Shown: positions 6,634 to 16,154 of the stretch, piece after piece
Numbering within the stretch: the first letter of the stretch is position 1
Layout of the letters: every line of letters starts with the position of its first letter
DNA from: Chryseobacterium sp. Leaf404
GTDB taxonomy: Bacteria; Bacteroidota; Bacteroidia; Flavobacteriales; Weeksellaceae
DNA length: 64,000 bases
NCBI RefSeq assembly: GCF_001424145.1
Contig: NZ_LMQM01000004.1
Location: forward strand, 23,874 to 87,873
Direction: 5' to 3'
Position numbers and translations under genes: made by a program
Notes under the pieces: model-generated
Told to the model about the DNA's origin: nothing
Database searches by the model: none
What the model saw: the letters and a program-made list of their open reading frames with translations, nothing else

Positions 6634-8784
6634 TTAATAAAGATCCGGGCAGGTTTGCTCTTTGAAGCACTTCCAGCCAGCAGCTGTACCATCAGTGTTA
6701 ATCTGAAGACAGTCCTGAGAAATGTTGTAAACCATCATCCCTTCTATCAGGTCAGCTGTAAGAATATTTGCAATCTGTGCAGCAGTAAGTCTGTTAGGCA
6801 CAAATCATTTGGTTTTAGATTCAAGGGCAGTCCATGCTCCTTTTCTCACCATTGGCCAGTTTCAGTTTACCGAACCTGCTCTCTGTAAAGAAGTAATACC
6901 TGAATTTGTATCTAAAATGGTTCCCGTAAGCTGAGTATTTTTGTAGCAGACGCAGCCGTCTAAATCTGAATCCTGTGAAGAACCAATTCCCTGGCCGGCA
7001 TCACCTCCAATATCTGCTGGGCCACCAGAGTTTACAAGTACCGGAATACCATCAGCATCTACGTTTCCGGTAATTCTGCCAGTGGTACTTATTTGAGAAT
7101 ACTTTACGTTTTCATCCCCTTCTATGGCATCCAGGCAGGTATCATAATCAGAATTAAGATCTAATCTGTTTGGGACACCATTATTGTTGGTATCTAAATC
7201 ACCGCAGTAAGACTGCTGCACTACAAATGCCCAGATATTGGCAAAAAGTCTGTCTCCATTTGTAGAAATTGAGCTTCCGTTAGAGACATTGACACCTCCC
7301 AGGTTTGTTAGAATATCCACATCTGCTATAATTAAATCATTATAAAGACCGTCGATGTACATTACTGGCCTATCGTTATTATCTGTAGCTAATGGCTGTG
7401 GCGAGCATACAGAATTGCTGGTATTAAAATAAGCCTGATAGCTCCCGTTTTGATTAACTTGTGTAATTGTACCGAAAGGACCGTTGAGAATAGGTGACAC
7501 TGCACCATAAGCAGTTGGCCTGTCTGGGTTTTGATTTCCCTGTGTGATGGTAGCGCCCCAGGCCAGAGACTGAATCTGGGTAACGACTAAAAAGTTCTGC
7601 GCCGCATCATCAGACCAGTCTTTTACAGCATCCAGCTCTGCAGCAGACAGATATGAATTTACGGAATTATCTATCCCTCCAAGAAAAACAGCATTAAGAT
7701 TTGCATTTACAATGGAGGCTTTTGTGATAGTTCCCGTCATTAGGACCAAAACAATATTGGCTTTTACCATTCCATTTGTGCCGAAATTGGCGGTATTCTG
7801 CAATTTTAAAGTTCCGGAGCCATTCATGTACTGCCCATCAAAAGTATAACCGTTATCGCCATCTGTATCCCGCGAATTTGGAATATACCCTATTCTCACA
7901 GTTTGACCATTTAAAACGCAGGCGTTTTCAAAAATATCAAGAATACCATCGTTATCATCATCAAGATCACAAATATCTGCAAGACCATCGCCATCAGAAT
8001 CAAGGTGAATAGTTGGTAGGACATGACACGGTTATGATATTGGCAGGTGTGGCGGCTATCTTTTCAAGTCTGATATTATCAATATAAAAATCATTATTGG
8101 CATTTTGAGCAAGGCTACTCCTCAAAGAAATTTTCACCTGATTTCCCACACATGCCGTTATCATTGCAGGCATTTTGGAGTACAGTTCTGTGGCATTCCC
8201 CAGTTTGCCAGCAGATTCGGAGTGGCTGTGTATCCGGCATTTACAGTGCCGAGGACCGCGTTGTTGGCTACATCTCTTATATCGAGAGTAATCCACACAG
8301 GGCTGTTTACTACGTAGGTATTAAAAGAAACTTTATAAGTTGCGCGCAGATCCACAGTTGCTGCTCTCTGGTAAAAGGGCGTGAGTGTAGTACCCGCATT
8401 GATCACCATTACCGCTCCGATTGATGTTCCAGACATATCTCTCACAATGGTGGTTTGCGAAGTGGCACCTGCAGCAGCGGCGCCTGTAGCGTTATAAGCT
8501 GCCGTCCACAAATAGAAATCATTAGGATCATTCTTCACCTGAGATCTGATGTATCCCGGAGCCACTACCGCATAATGATTGTTGTCTGTCATCTAAGAAT
8601 CATACACGTTATTTGCAGATGCGCTGTAAGGTGAACCAAAGACAAAACTGCCTGCGGGCATATACGATGAAGTCTACCTTGATGTTGCCGTTCTGAAGCC
8701 TTCAAAAAAGACAGCCTTAGCATTAAATCCTGTATTAAACAATACTAAAACAGACAGATAGAAAATTAAATTTATTTTATTCAT
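6634..8784 (-). pseudogene. Large secreted protein with DSDGDG repeats, decayed (module, copy 1)
   Basis: From an ATG at 8784 (signal peptide MNKINLILYLSVLVLF) to a TAA at 6634-6636, one protein of about 715 residues can be rebuilt. The frame carries TAG stops near codons 36 and 64, a frameshift around 8190 and a compensating one around 8010, and TGA stops at 6862-6864 and near 6800. The rebuilt protein has a beta-rich N-terminal region, a calcium-binding thrombospondin-type-3-like stretch (DSDGDGLADICDLDDDNDG), a second Asp/Asn-rich stretch (DTNNNGVPNRLDLNSDYD) and a C-terminal region with EGMMVYNISQDCLQI and GWKCF. That C-terminus matches the end of the intact gene at 58185-59642. Six lesions make translation to full length implausible. 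Confidence 0.8.
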
Positions 8785-9628
8785 GAGCAAAGATTTTCTA
8801 CGACGGTACTTTTGGTACAGTCAGTTTTTTAGTTTTAACAATTCAGTATTTTTTGACAAAAAAGTATACCTGCAAAATCTTCAGGAGAAAAAATTGCATA
8901 TTACTTTTTTAAAGTAAAATCAGTGAGTTGAAGTATACAATGCGAATGCAAGGCACAGTCGGTTTTCGAAATTAAATAGCTTAGTGTTTGGGAAATTTTT
9001 GATCAGGTTTAACCAATCAACAGGAATTACTGGTCACAGCATTGTTTTGAAGGTAGTGTAACATTTTTTCTTTTTTTTAAGTGTTTCATCAATGAAAATA
9101 TCTATTGCTACCTGTGCACTCCGGTTTTAATACAATGTATAGCATAGAGATACGGTGATGAAGACTAAATGATGAAAATCTCAGAAAAGAACCTTGGGAT
9201 TTTTACATAGATCTGCTTTACCATTTTTAGATAACAACAGAAATAATTTTTGGAGAACAAGAATAAATGTACTGTGACTGTGATCATAACAGGTTGTAAA
9301 AAAAGATAAATTAATTGTACTTATTCTTTTACAGTTAAAATTACGGGAAATTTTTTTTGATAAATTTGCAAAATAGCTATAATTATTTCATTAATTAAAC
9401 AAATATATCTTTGTTTAATTATAAAAAAAAAGACCTGATAAACTATATCACTAATATTTAAATAATCGCTAAAAAAAAAATAAAGATAAGATACAGAAAG
9501 TATAACTTTATATAAAGGAAATTGAAAAAACTGCATAAAAATGAAGCACGAACTGTGGATCAGAAAAAAATATAGTATATGTCACATTTTCACTGCGAAT
9601 AATTTCCAATAAACAGTGCAAATGAGAA
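8785..9628. other. Long AT-rich intergenic region without a supported gene
   Basis: This 844-base stretch separates two minus-strand genes. I see only a short hairpin at about 8903-8919 (TTACTTT and AAAGTAA). The open frames in it are short, biased to Phe/Ile/Lys and without protein-like features, so I do not call a gene. Confidence 0.5.
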
Positions 9629-10507
9629 TCAAACTGCATTTTTTACCGTTGAAAACTCTGCGTTTTTTATTTCACTCGGATTTTTTCCTGTGTTTTTCTT
9701 AATAAAATGGGTAAAGTTGCCTTCATTTGAGAAACCCAGTCTGTAAGAAATTTCTGAGATGGTAAAGCCACTGTACCGCAACATTTTGTAGCATTCAGAA
9801 ATCACTTTTTCTGTGATGATCTGTTTTGCAGTCTTTCCTGTTACAAACTCTGTCATCTCTGTAAGTTTCCTGGATGTCATGTTCAGAGCTTTTGCGTAAT
9901 GGGAAACAATTTTATAATCTTTAAAATCTTTCTGTAAAAGCACCCTGAAACGGTTAACACATGAAACATAATCCAGATTATCTGTGATCTCCATGTGATG
10001 ATCATCCGCAAAAAGCATTGCATCTAAAATCAGAGCCTTCACTGTATGATGAGCAGCAGAGATGTAAAGTGTTTCGCTTTTTCCGTGAAACTGAGACAAG
10101 CGGTCTATAATAAACTGCCGCAGAATTTCTTTTGCAGGATTGATGGGAACCACCAGCACATCAGAATCATAATTAAAAAATATGGTAGAGTTTAAAAGGA
10201 GAGAATCAAAAGAACTTTGCTCGTAAAATGCAGCTGAAAATGCGATATTATAAATTTCCCTGCCTTCCACATTTTTGAAAGACACCTCTTTGTATGGCCC
10301 TGCAAAAAGCATACTCCCTTCTTTTATTTTAAATTCTCTGCCCTGAACGCTTATTTCAAAATCATCCATCGTCACAATAATACAAAAGTATTCCTGCGTA
10401 TTGATGTGAAGACTTCCATTATTGCGTTCAATAATATGTGATAATTTGTTTATGCTGAAACCCGTTTTCTTCAGTTGATTGGTGACATCGTACATAAGGA
10501 ATTGCAA
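9629..10507 (-). CDS. AraC family transcription regulator
   Basis: This 292-residue protein has an N-terminal sensing region of about 180 residues (strands such as ISVQGREFKIKEGSMLFAG, cupin-like) and a C-terminal double helix-turn-helix of the AraC type. The second HTH has the conserved pattern ISEISYRLGFSNEGNFTHFIKKNTGKNPSEIK. The ligand cannot be told. It is flanked by a long empty region downstream and by malate dehydrogenase upstream, with its own transcription unit. A second Met at residue 5 could be the true start. Confidence 0.85.
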   Translation of the reverse strand: MQFLMYDVTNQLKKTGFSINKLSHIIERNNGSLHINTQEYFCIIVTMDDFEISVQGREFKIKEGSMLFAGPYKEVSFKNVEGREIYNIAFSAAFYEQSSFDSLLLNSTIFFNYDSDVLVVPINPAKEILRQFIIDRLSQFHGKSETLYISAAHHTVKALILDAMLFADDHHMEITDNLDYVSCVNRFRVLLQKDFKDYKIVSHYAKALNMTSRKLTEMTEFVTGKTAKQIITEKVISECYKMLRYSGFTISEISYRLGFSNEGNFTHFIKKNTGKNPSEIKNAEFSTVKNAV

Positions 10508-10550
10508 TTACTTATTCATAAATATAGTTAAATAATTCGTAACAGGTATA

Positions 10551-10586
10551 AAAAAAATCGGCGCACTCTACGTTGCACCGATTTTT
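10551..10586 (-). terminator. Terminator of mdh
   Basis: AAAAATCGG-C/T-GCA arms at 10551-10565 and 10574-10586 pair across the sequence CTCTACGT. On the minus strand it follows the mdh stop and ends in a T run. Confidence 0.7.
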
Positions 10587-10608
10587 ATCTTAGGGAATTA
10601 ATTAAAGC

Positions 10609-11535
10609 TTAAAATCCCAAATCGCCATTCACTTCTCTTACTGCTTTTGCGGCTTCAGCAAATTTTGCTTTTTCCTCTTCAGTTAAAGAGATATTTACGA
10701 TACTTTCAACACCGTTTTTCCCGATAATTGCCGGAACACCAAGACAGATATCAGATTCACCGTACTCTCCGTCAAGCATTAAAGAACAAGGAATCATTTT
10801 TTTCTGGTCACATGCGATTGCCTGAACCATCACAGAAACTGCCGCTCCCGGTGCATACCATGCTGAAGTTCCTAAAAGCCTGGTCAGCGTAGCGCCACCC
10901 ACTTTAGTTTCTTCCAATACATATTTCTGCTGATCTTCACTCAAAAATTCTGAAACAGGAACACCGTTTCTGGTGGCTTTGCTCAAAAGAGGAAGCATCC
11001 CCGTATCACTGTGTGCAGCAATTACCATCCCGTCTACATCAGAGATAGGAGCTTCAAGAGCTTCTGCCAATCTGTATTTGAATCTTGCTGAATCTAATGC
11101 ACCACCCATACCAATGATTTTGTGCTTAGGAAGTCCAGAAGTTTTGTGCACCAGATAAGCCATGGTATCCATCGGGTTAGAAACCACTATAATGATTACT
11201 TCCGGTGAATTTTTCACGAGGTTTTCTGTAACTTCTTTCACGATACCTGCATTAATCCCGATGAGCTCTTCTCTCGTCATTCCCGGTTTTCTTGGGATAC
11301 CTGAAGTGATTACCGCAATATGCGAACCTGCAGTTTTGCTGTAATCTCCTGTAGTACCTGTAATTTTGGTATCAAAACCATTTAATGACGCAGTCTGCAT
11401 AAGATCCATTGCTTTTCCTTCTGCGAAACCTTCCTTAATGTCTACCAAAACTACTTCTGAACAGAAGTTTTTCATTGCGATATACTCTGCGCAGCTTGCT
11501 CCTACAGCACCTGCTCCTACAACGGTTACTTTCAT
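10609..11535 (-). CDS. mdh: Malate dehydrogenase
   Basis: This 308-residue enzyme interconverts malate and oxaloacetate with NAD in the citric acid cycle. It has the NAD-binding motif GAGAVGAS (7-14), the substrate-loop arginines in RKPGMTR, the NPMD segment, and the LDSARF motif with the Arg that binds the carboxylate. The catalytic His lies in AAHSDTGMLPL, where most homologues have GGHGDTMVPL, a small lineage variation. The type is the LDH-like malate dehydrogenase of bacteria such as Chlorobium. Monocistronic, with a recognisable promoter and a terminator. Confidence 0.93.
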   Translation of the reverse strand: MKVTVVGAGAVGASCAEYIAMKNFCSEVVLVDIKEGFAEGKAMDLMQTASLNGFDTKITGTTGDYSKTAGSHIAVITSGIPRKPGMTREELIGINAGIVKEVTENLVKNSPEVIIIVVSNPMDTMAYLVHKTSGLPKHKIIGMGGALDSARFKYRLAEALEAPISDVDGMVIAAHSDTGMLPLLSKATRNGVPVSEFLSEDQQKYVLEETKVGGATLTRLLGTSAWYAPGAAVSVMVQAIACDQKKMIPCSLMLDGEYGESDICLGVPAIIGKNGVESIVNISLTEEEKAKFAEAAKAVREVNGDLGF

Positions 11536-11581
11536 TGTTTGTACTTTTTAAAGTTTTAAATTTGATTAAAATTATGTAGCG

Positions 11582-11609
11582 AAAAGATAAGTATTTTTTG
11601 GCAAACCAA
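11582..11609 (-). promoter_or_regulatory. Putative mdh promoter
   Basis: On the minus strand TTG (11607-11609) is followed after 17 bases by TATCTTTT (11582-11589), one mismatch from TAnnTTTG. The mdh ATG follows about 46 bases later. Confidence 0.45.
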
Positions 11610-11627
11610 AAACTGATATAAATTAGC

Positions 11628-12194
11628 TCAGTTTAGATTGAGCAAAAGTGTATAAAGTTTTTTTGCACCGGAAAGAACTTCGCTGTAGTTTTCTTCTTTC
11701 ACCTCAGAATCCAGCACTTCTTTAAAATTTTTCCACATGGCACCGGTATTTTCTTTATAACATCCAAAGAAATTAAAGTTCACATTTTCAAAACCCTCTG
11801 TTTTTGATAGTTGTTTGGCAATCACGTTTCCGCCCAAAGTAGAGCCTTCGATTACGTACATCATTCCCAAAGCCTCATTTTGGTTTGCAATAATTACAGG
11901 TTGCGAAGCATGTTCGCTTTCAAGTGACAGATTTTCAAGATCTTTCTGTATTAATGGAAGTTTTTTTCTCTGCTCAAGTTGAAGTTTTTCTGAAAAACCC
12001 TCAGATAGAGTTTCAAAAATTTCATTTTCAGCATTTAAAAGCATCCGATAGTTGTTTCTGATTATTTTTTTATAATCATCAAAAGTAAAAGTTTTGTTGA
12101 AAATTTTGTCTGAGCTGAAAAGTTTTTCTGCGGCATCGTGAAGATCTGCCGTGTTGTGTTTAAGATATTCTGAAACCATCTTTAAATTTGCCAA
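11628..12194 (-). CDS. bphO: Heme oxygenase (biliverdin-forming) of the bacteriophytochrome operon
   Basis: This 188-residue all-helical protein has the heme-oxygenase start: a helix with LKHNTADLHDAAEKLF in which His would be the proximal heme ligand. The middle holds the GSTLGGNVIAKQL segment, matching the conserved glycine-rich distal helix of bacterial heme oxygenases. It opens heme to biliverdin, iron and CO. Its gene starts 5 bases after the stop of the bacteriophytochrome gene, so the two form an operon. The enzyme would make the chromophore for the photoreceptor. Start Met1 is used here; Met6 is possible. Confidence 0.88.
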   Translation of the reverse strand: MANLKMVSEYLKHNTADLHDAAEKLFSSDKIFNKTFTFDDYKKIIRNNYRMLLNAENEIFETLSEGFSEKLQLEQRKKLPLIQKDLENLSLESEHASQPVIIANQNEALGMMYVIEGSTLGGNVIAKQLSKTEGFENVNFNFFGCYKENTGAMWKNFKEVLDSEVKEENYSEVLSGAKKLYTLLLNLN

Positions 12195-12199
12195 TAGAA

Positions 12200-14404
12200 T
12201 TATATTTCAGCAAATTTAGGTTTTTGAAACGTTAAAATAAAACAGGTTCCTTCATTACTGCTTTCATAATCTACATTTCCGCCCAATCTGTTCATAATTC
12301 TGTGAACAATAGACAGACCTACCCCATTCCCTTTGAATTTTTTGGCATTATCCATTCTATTGAAAATTTTAAACATTTTATGTTTTTCAGTTTCAGGAAT
12401 CCCGATTCCGTTGTCTTTGATACGGTAGATGATGTAGTCTCCATTTTCAGAACCTTCAATTTCTATCAGAGGTTCAGCACTTCCGGAAGAGTATTTTATT
12501 GCGTTGTTGATTACATTCAAAAACACCTGATGCAGCATGGTACGGTCTGCCAAAACCTCAGGACACTCTTTAATAATCACAGTGCTGTGTGGTGTATTGT
12601 AGGTCATTATAGCATTCTCCGTAATTTTTTCTATGGTGCTTTCGGTCTCAATTTTTTCAAGAAGAATCTCGCTGTGTTTCGCACGGCTGAGCTGGAGCAC
12701 ATTCTGCATCATCTCTGCCATATTATCAATCTCTGAAATGATAGACTGTACCTTCTTTTTATCTTTCTCCTCAGCATTAGGCAGACCTTTCAGAAGCATT
12801 TGCGCATTGAGTTTCATCACGGTAAGCGGTGTACCCAAGTCATGCGATATTGTGTAAGAAAAACTGTCCAGCTCTTCGTTCACTTTTTTAAGCTGATCAT
12901 TCAGCTTTTTGATCATAATGTACTGCTTATGAGAAGTTCCCAAAATCAAATCTCTGATGGCTTTAACGGCACAATCACTTTTAGAACTCCATCTTTTAGA
13001 ATGACCTTTGATATTTTCTGTAAAGATGTGAAAAGAGTTTCTGGGCGAAACAGTTTTTATATCCACCCCATTTTTAGAGAATATTTCGATTTTCTTTTCA
13101 GGATTTCCTGCCCAGTCTATATGCTCGTCAAATTCTTTTCGGAACCAGATTAAGATTTCATTCTTACTCCTCTCTACAAAATAGATTATTACACCGCCAG
13201 ATTTTTCATCAAGATCCAGTTCTTCACCATGGTCTTTCAAAAAGCTGCTGCTGATGAAAATATTTTCTTCTGTATTGTCATAAGCCCAGTCTACAATCTT
13301 CTGAATGGTTTCATACGGAGGAACAATGCCATCTGTAATCTTATCTCCATCCGAAATCACCGCAAAACCATCCGCTTTAGGCAGATTTCTCAGTTCCCTT
13401 TTGTTGGAGGCCAGGCTTTCAAAAAGTGTATTGTATTTTAAAAATTCAGCTTTCAGAAAAGACAGTTTTACGTCCAGATCCATCTGGTATTCAAGATCTC
13501 TTTTAGACTTGTATGATGAATAGGCATTAGATGCCAATACAGTAAAAATACCTGCCTGCACACGGTCTTCAAGATCAATGTGTTTGGCTGCTTTATTCTG
13601 GCATGTTACCAGACCCCACAGTTTATCATCTATGATAATGGATATACTGAAGCTGGAAGACGCCCCAGAATTCTTTACATACTGCCCATGTATAGGAGAC
13701 ATAGCTCTCGCACTGGTGTAGGTAAGATCTATAGGTGTATCTGATTTACTGATTATTTCAACAGGTTCTGAATAAACATTGCTGAAAATTCTTTTCCGTT
13801 TTTTGAGATAAAGTTCTCTCGCCTGTCTCGGGATATCTTGCTCGGGATAGTGTAAACCGAAATAACTTTCTAAAACATCGTTATTAATTTCTGAAATTAC
13901 TTTACCGGAGCCATCATTCATAAATTTATACACCATGATGCGGTCATAATTTATGATGTTTGAAAGGGTGCTGAGCAACTGATCCCAAATTCCCTGATCA
14001 TTTTCTATGATATAGAAATTATCATATTTATTGGTAATTCTTTTGTAAGGGTTTTCAATTACTTTTTCAAATTCCAGGAAAATATTAGTTCCATTTCTGA
14101 AAAGTGAGAAGTGGTATTTTTCCTGATTGATAAAAATTTTATCAAAATAAGTTTCGTTTTCTCTTTTGGTATAATCACTCACTGTACTGTAAATATCCGA
14201 AGAAGACAGTATCTGATTGATATGAGAAATATCTGAAATTTTCTTACCTAAAAGCGCTTCTGCACTGATATTAAAGATTTCTGAGATATTTTTACTGCAA
14301 AAATTTATGGTCTCAGAATCTGAACAAATACCAATGAGATATCCAAAATCTTGCACATGCCCAGGGATATGAATGGGCTCTTCATGGCATTCTACGAAAT
14401 TCAT
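12200..14404 (-). CDS. bphP: Bacteriophytochrome histidine kinase
   Basis: This 734-residue red/far-red light receptor has PAS, GAF, PHY and histidine kinase domains in order. Cys6 followed by EEPIHIPGHVQ is the biliverdin-attachment site of bacteriophytochromes. The GAF domain has YPEQDIPRQAR (the PASDIP-type motif), and the PHY tongue has PRNSF. The kinase has the H-box SHDLGTPL with phospho-acceptor His521, an N-box (NVINNAIKYSS), and G-boxes (DNGIGI, GNGVGLSIV). It is transcribed with heme oxygenase. No receiver-domain partner is encoded next to it, so its output pathway is unknown. Confidence 0.95.
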   Translation of the reverse strand: MNFVECHEEPIHIPGHVQDFGYLIGICSDSETINFCSKNISEIFNISAEALLGKKISDISHINQILSSSDIYSTVSDYTKRENETYFDKIFINQEKYHFSLFRNGTNIFLEFEKVIENPYKRITNKYDNFYIIENDQGIWDQLLSTLSNIINYDRIMVYKFMNDGSGKVISEINNDVLESYFGLHYPEQDIPRQARELYLKKRKRIFSNVYSEPVEIISKSDTPIDLTYTSARAMSPIHGQYVKNSGASSSFSISIIIDDKLWGLVTCQNKAAKHIDLEDRVQAGIFTVLASNAYSSYKSKRDLEYQMDLDVKLSFLKAEFLKYNTLFESLASNKRELRNLPKADGFAVISDGDKITDGIVPPYETIQKIVDWAYDNTEENIFISSSFLKDHGEELDLDEKSGGVIIYFVERSKNEILIWFRKEFDEHIDWAGNPEKKIEIFSKNGVDIKTVSPRNSFHIFTENIKGHSKRWSSKSDCAVKAIRDLILGTSHKQYIMIKKLNDQLKKVNEELDSFSYTISHDLGTPLTVMKLNAQMLLKGLPNAEEKDKKKVQSIISEIDNMAEMMQNVLQLSRAKHSEILLEKIETESTIEKITENAIMTYNTPHSTVIIKECPEVLADRTMLHQVFLNVINNAIKYSSGSAEPLIEIEGSENGDYIIYRIKDNGIGIPETEKHKMFKIFNRMDNAKKFKGNGVGLSIVHRIMNRLGGNVDYESSNEGTCFILTFQKPKFAEI

Positions 14405-14421
14405 ATTACTATATAAGGCAT

Positions 14422-14429
14422 CAAATATA
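14422..14429 (-). promoter_or_regulatory. Putative -7 box of the bphP-bphO operon
   Basis: The minus strand reads TATATTTG, a perfect TAnnTTTG, 17 bases before the bphP ATG. No clear -33 element. Confidence 0.5.
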
Positions 14430-14549
14430 CATATAAAAGATGTCTGTAGATTATGATTGAGATTCTATTTTGTAAATTTACTGTAGAATTTAATTTTCGT
14501 TAAAATAAAAATTTATTGTTGAAAAGTCTGCAAAGGGTACGGGTCAATT

Positions 14550-15566
14550 TTACACCTCTTTATCGAAATAAAGCATGTAATATTTACCCTTCTCATCCTG
14601 ACCCTGCTCCAGCATTTTCCGGTCGCCGTGAATGTAAATATGGAAATTTTTATCCAGTTTGATGATGCTCTTGAAGTGTCTCTGCGTTTTTTTTACTGCG
14701 GCTTCACTGATGGGAAATTCTTCAGCAATATTGATCTGCATTTCCTGCTCGTAGTCTGTTTTAAAATTATTAAAACTCTCTATCACATGCTCATCTTTCA
14801 GCACTTCAGCAGCAAAATCGTCTAATTTGAATTCTTCTTTTTCTTTAAAGAAATTAATAGACTGATTCAAAAAATCTGCCTGATCTGCTTTAGAAACCTC
14901 AAACTCCTGTGGAAGCTGCTTCGTGATGTAGTCTTTATAAACCATCAGAGCTTCCTGAGTGTGAAAATATTCGTCATCGCGCTGCTTTACTTTCAGGAAA
15001 TCTTCAAACCAGTAATACATATCACCGTTTTTGTTGTTGTCTACCACAGAAAGTACGTATCCGCTTTCTTTACCATTGTTGTAGATCAAGGCTGCTTTAT
15101 CTATCTTAGAAAGGCTGATTCCCTGGTCTTTTTCCAGCTCGAAAGTTTCATTTTTAGGAAAAATTTTCAGGAAAGAATCTCTTTTTTCAGTTTTGAAAAT
15201 TCCTATCTTATCTACCCTCTCGTCGCTTTCCCTTTCGTCTTCGAAAAAAACAATAAACAGTTCTCCCCCCTGAACTCTTGGGTTTTCTGCGGCTTCAAAA
15301 AGATGTTTCGCAATATTTTCTGCTTCCCAGAGAAATTTTTCTTTATCTTCAAAAATTTCTGAAACTGCGCTGTACACAGGATTGTTTACCAAATAAGTAT
15401 CGCTGTAAAACTGGTAAGTCTCTTCAGATTTGAATGAGCCCAGAAAATAATTCTCCAGCATTTCCATTGTACCTTCGTCCAGCTCAAGTTCTTCCTGTGA
15501 AAGGGTAAGTGACTCTCCGTTGATTTTATTTCCGACTCTGTGGACAACAATTTTTGTAAACATCAA
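14550..15566 (-). CDS. Nucleoid-associated protein, NdpA/YejK-like
   Basis: This 338-residue protein has the start typical of the 37-kDa nucleoid-associated family (FTKIVVHRVGNKINGESLTLS), the GGELFIVFFED segment in the middle, and a C-terminal region of alternating charged helices and strands. In other bacteria this family binds the nucleoid; its exact job is unclear. The assignment rests on motif recall, not a search. The start could be either of the two adjacent Met codons. It stands alone, divergent from the small gene at 15711. Confidence 0.75.
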   Translation of the reverse strand: MMFTKIVVHRVGNKINGESLTLSQEELELDEGTMEMLENYFLGSFKSEETYQFYSDTYLVNNPVYSAVSEIFEDKEKFLWEAENIAKHLFEAAENPRVQGGELFIVFFEDERESDERVDKIGIFKTEKRDSFLKIFPKNETFELEKDQGISLSKIDKAALIYNNGKESGYVLSVVDNNKNGDMYYWFEDFLKVKQRDDEYFHTQEALMVYKDYITKQLPQEFEVSKADQADFLNQSINFFKEKEEFKLDDFAAEVLKDEHVIESFNNFKTDYEQEMQINIAEEFPISEAAVKKTQRHFKSIIKLDKNFHIYIHGDRKMLEQGQDEKGKYYMLYFDKEV

Positions 15567-15710
15567 TGATTTTTTATGGTTTGCAAAGATAGATTTTTAT
15601 CAAGATTTTCTGCTGATATTTTTTTAATTAAAATTTTCTTAAAAAAGCTGATATTAACATTTGCTGGTACACATTTCGCTGCACTCTGAGAGCTGAAATT
15701 TTAAAAAATA

Positions 15711-16103
15711 ATGAAAGACATAAAACCATCTGTAAACCAGAAAACCGCTGCTGAGTATTTAAAATTTTTCTACCCAAAACTTCGCGGTGAAATCTCTGAA
15801 CTGTCTCTGAAAGACAACTTTGCAGGAATTATTCAGACCACAGTCAATTATCTGAGAAACCTTCTGATGGAATCTAAAATCAATATCATCGCCTACCACA
15901 TGAAACTGATGGATATGATTTACAAAAAATCTGATGATTACGTGAAAGATGTGATTGAAAACATTTTTGTGAGATCATTTTCAAGCTTCAGAAAACACGG
16001 TACAATCCAGCAGTGGAAAATTTTATATCAAAATATGCCTGTGAGTTTTCAGCTGATATATAACGAACAGAGAAAGCAGGATAAAATATTTTTCGGAAAA
16101 TAA
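15711..16103 (+). CDS. Hypothetical cytoplasmic protein, 130 residues
   Basis: This is a helix-rich, basic protein with no signal peptide or membrane segment. The middle (NFAGIIQTTVNYLRNLLMESKINIIAYHMKLMDM) and the end (RKHGTIQQWKILYQNMPVSFQLIYNEQRK) look like well-formed helices. I do not recognise a named family. Codon use resembles its neighbours. The gene is transcribed alone between a divergent nucleoid-protein gene and a shared terminator, and no function can be inferred from context. Confidence 0.65.
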   Translation: MKDIKPSVNQKTAAEYLKFFYPKLRGEISELSLKDNFAGIIQTTVNYLRNLLMESKINIIAYHMKLMDMIYKKSDDYVKDVIENIFVRSFSSFRKHGTIQQWKILYQNMPVSFQLIYNEQRKQDKIFFGK

Positions 16104-16112
16104 AAAAAACAT

Positions 16113-16152
16113 AAATCTCCCTCACCGCCCAGCGTAGAGGGAGATTTTTTTT
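16113..16152. terminator. Bidirectional terminator between convergent genes
   Basis: AAATCTCCCTC (16113-16123) pairs with GAGGGAGATTT (16137-16147), an 11-bp perfect stem flanked by an A run on the left and T run on the right, so it can stop transcription from both sides. Confidence 0.85.
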
Positions 16153-16154
16153 AT

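Noticed and set aside
6634..8784. TGA or TAG recoding (selenocysteine, pyrrolysine or altered code) to explain in-frame stops.
   Set aside because: All three stop types occur in broken genes together with frameshifts, the stops fall where homologues have ordinary residues, and intact genes end normally.
9321..9536. Open frame on the minus strand in the empty region.
   Set aside because: Composition is low-complexity Phe/Ile/Tyr/Lys from AT-rich DNA, with no promoter, signal or helix pattern.
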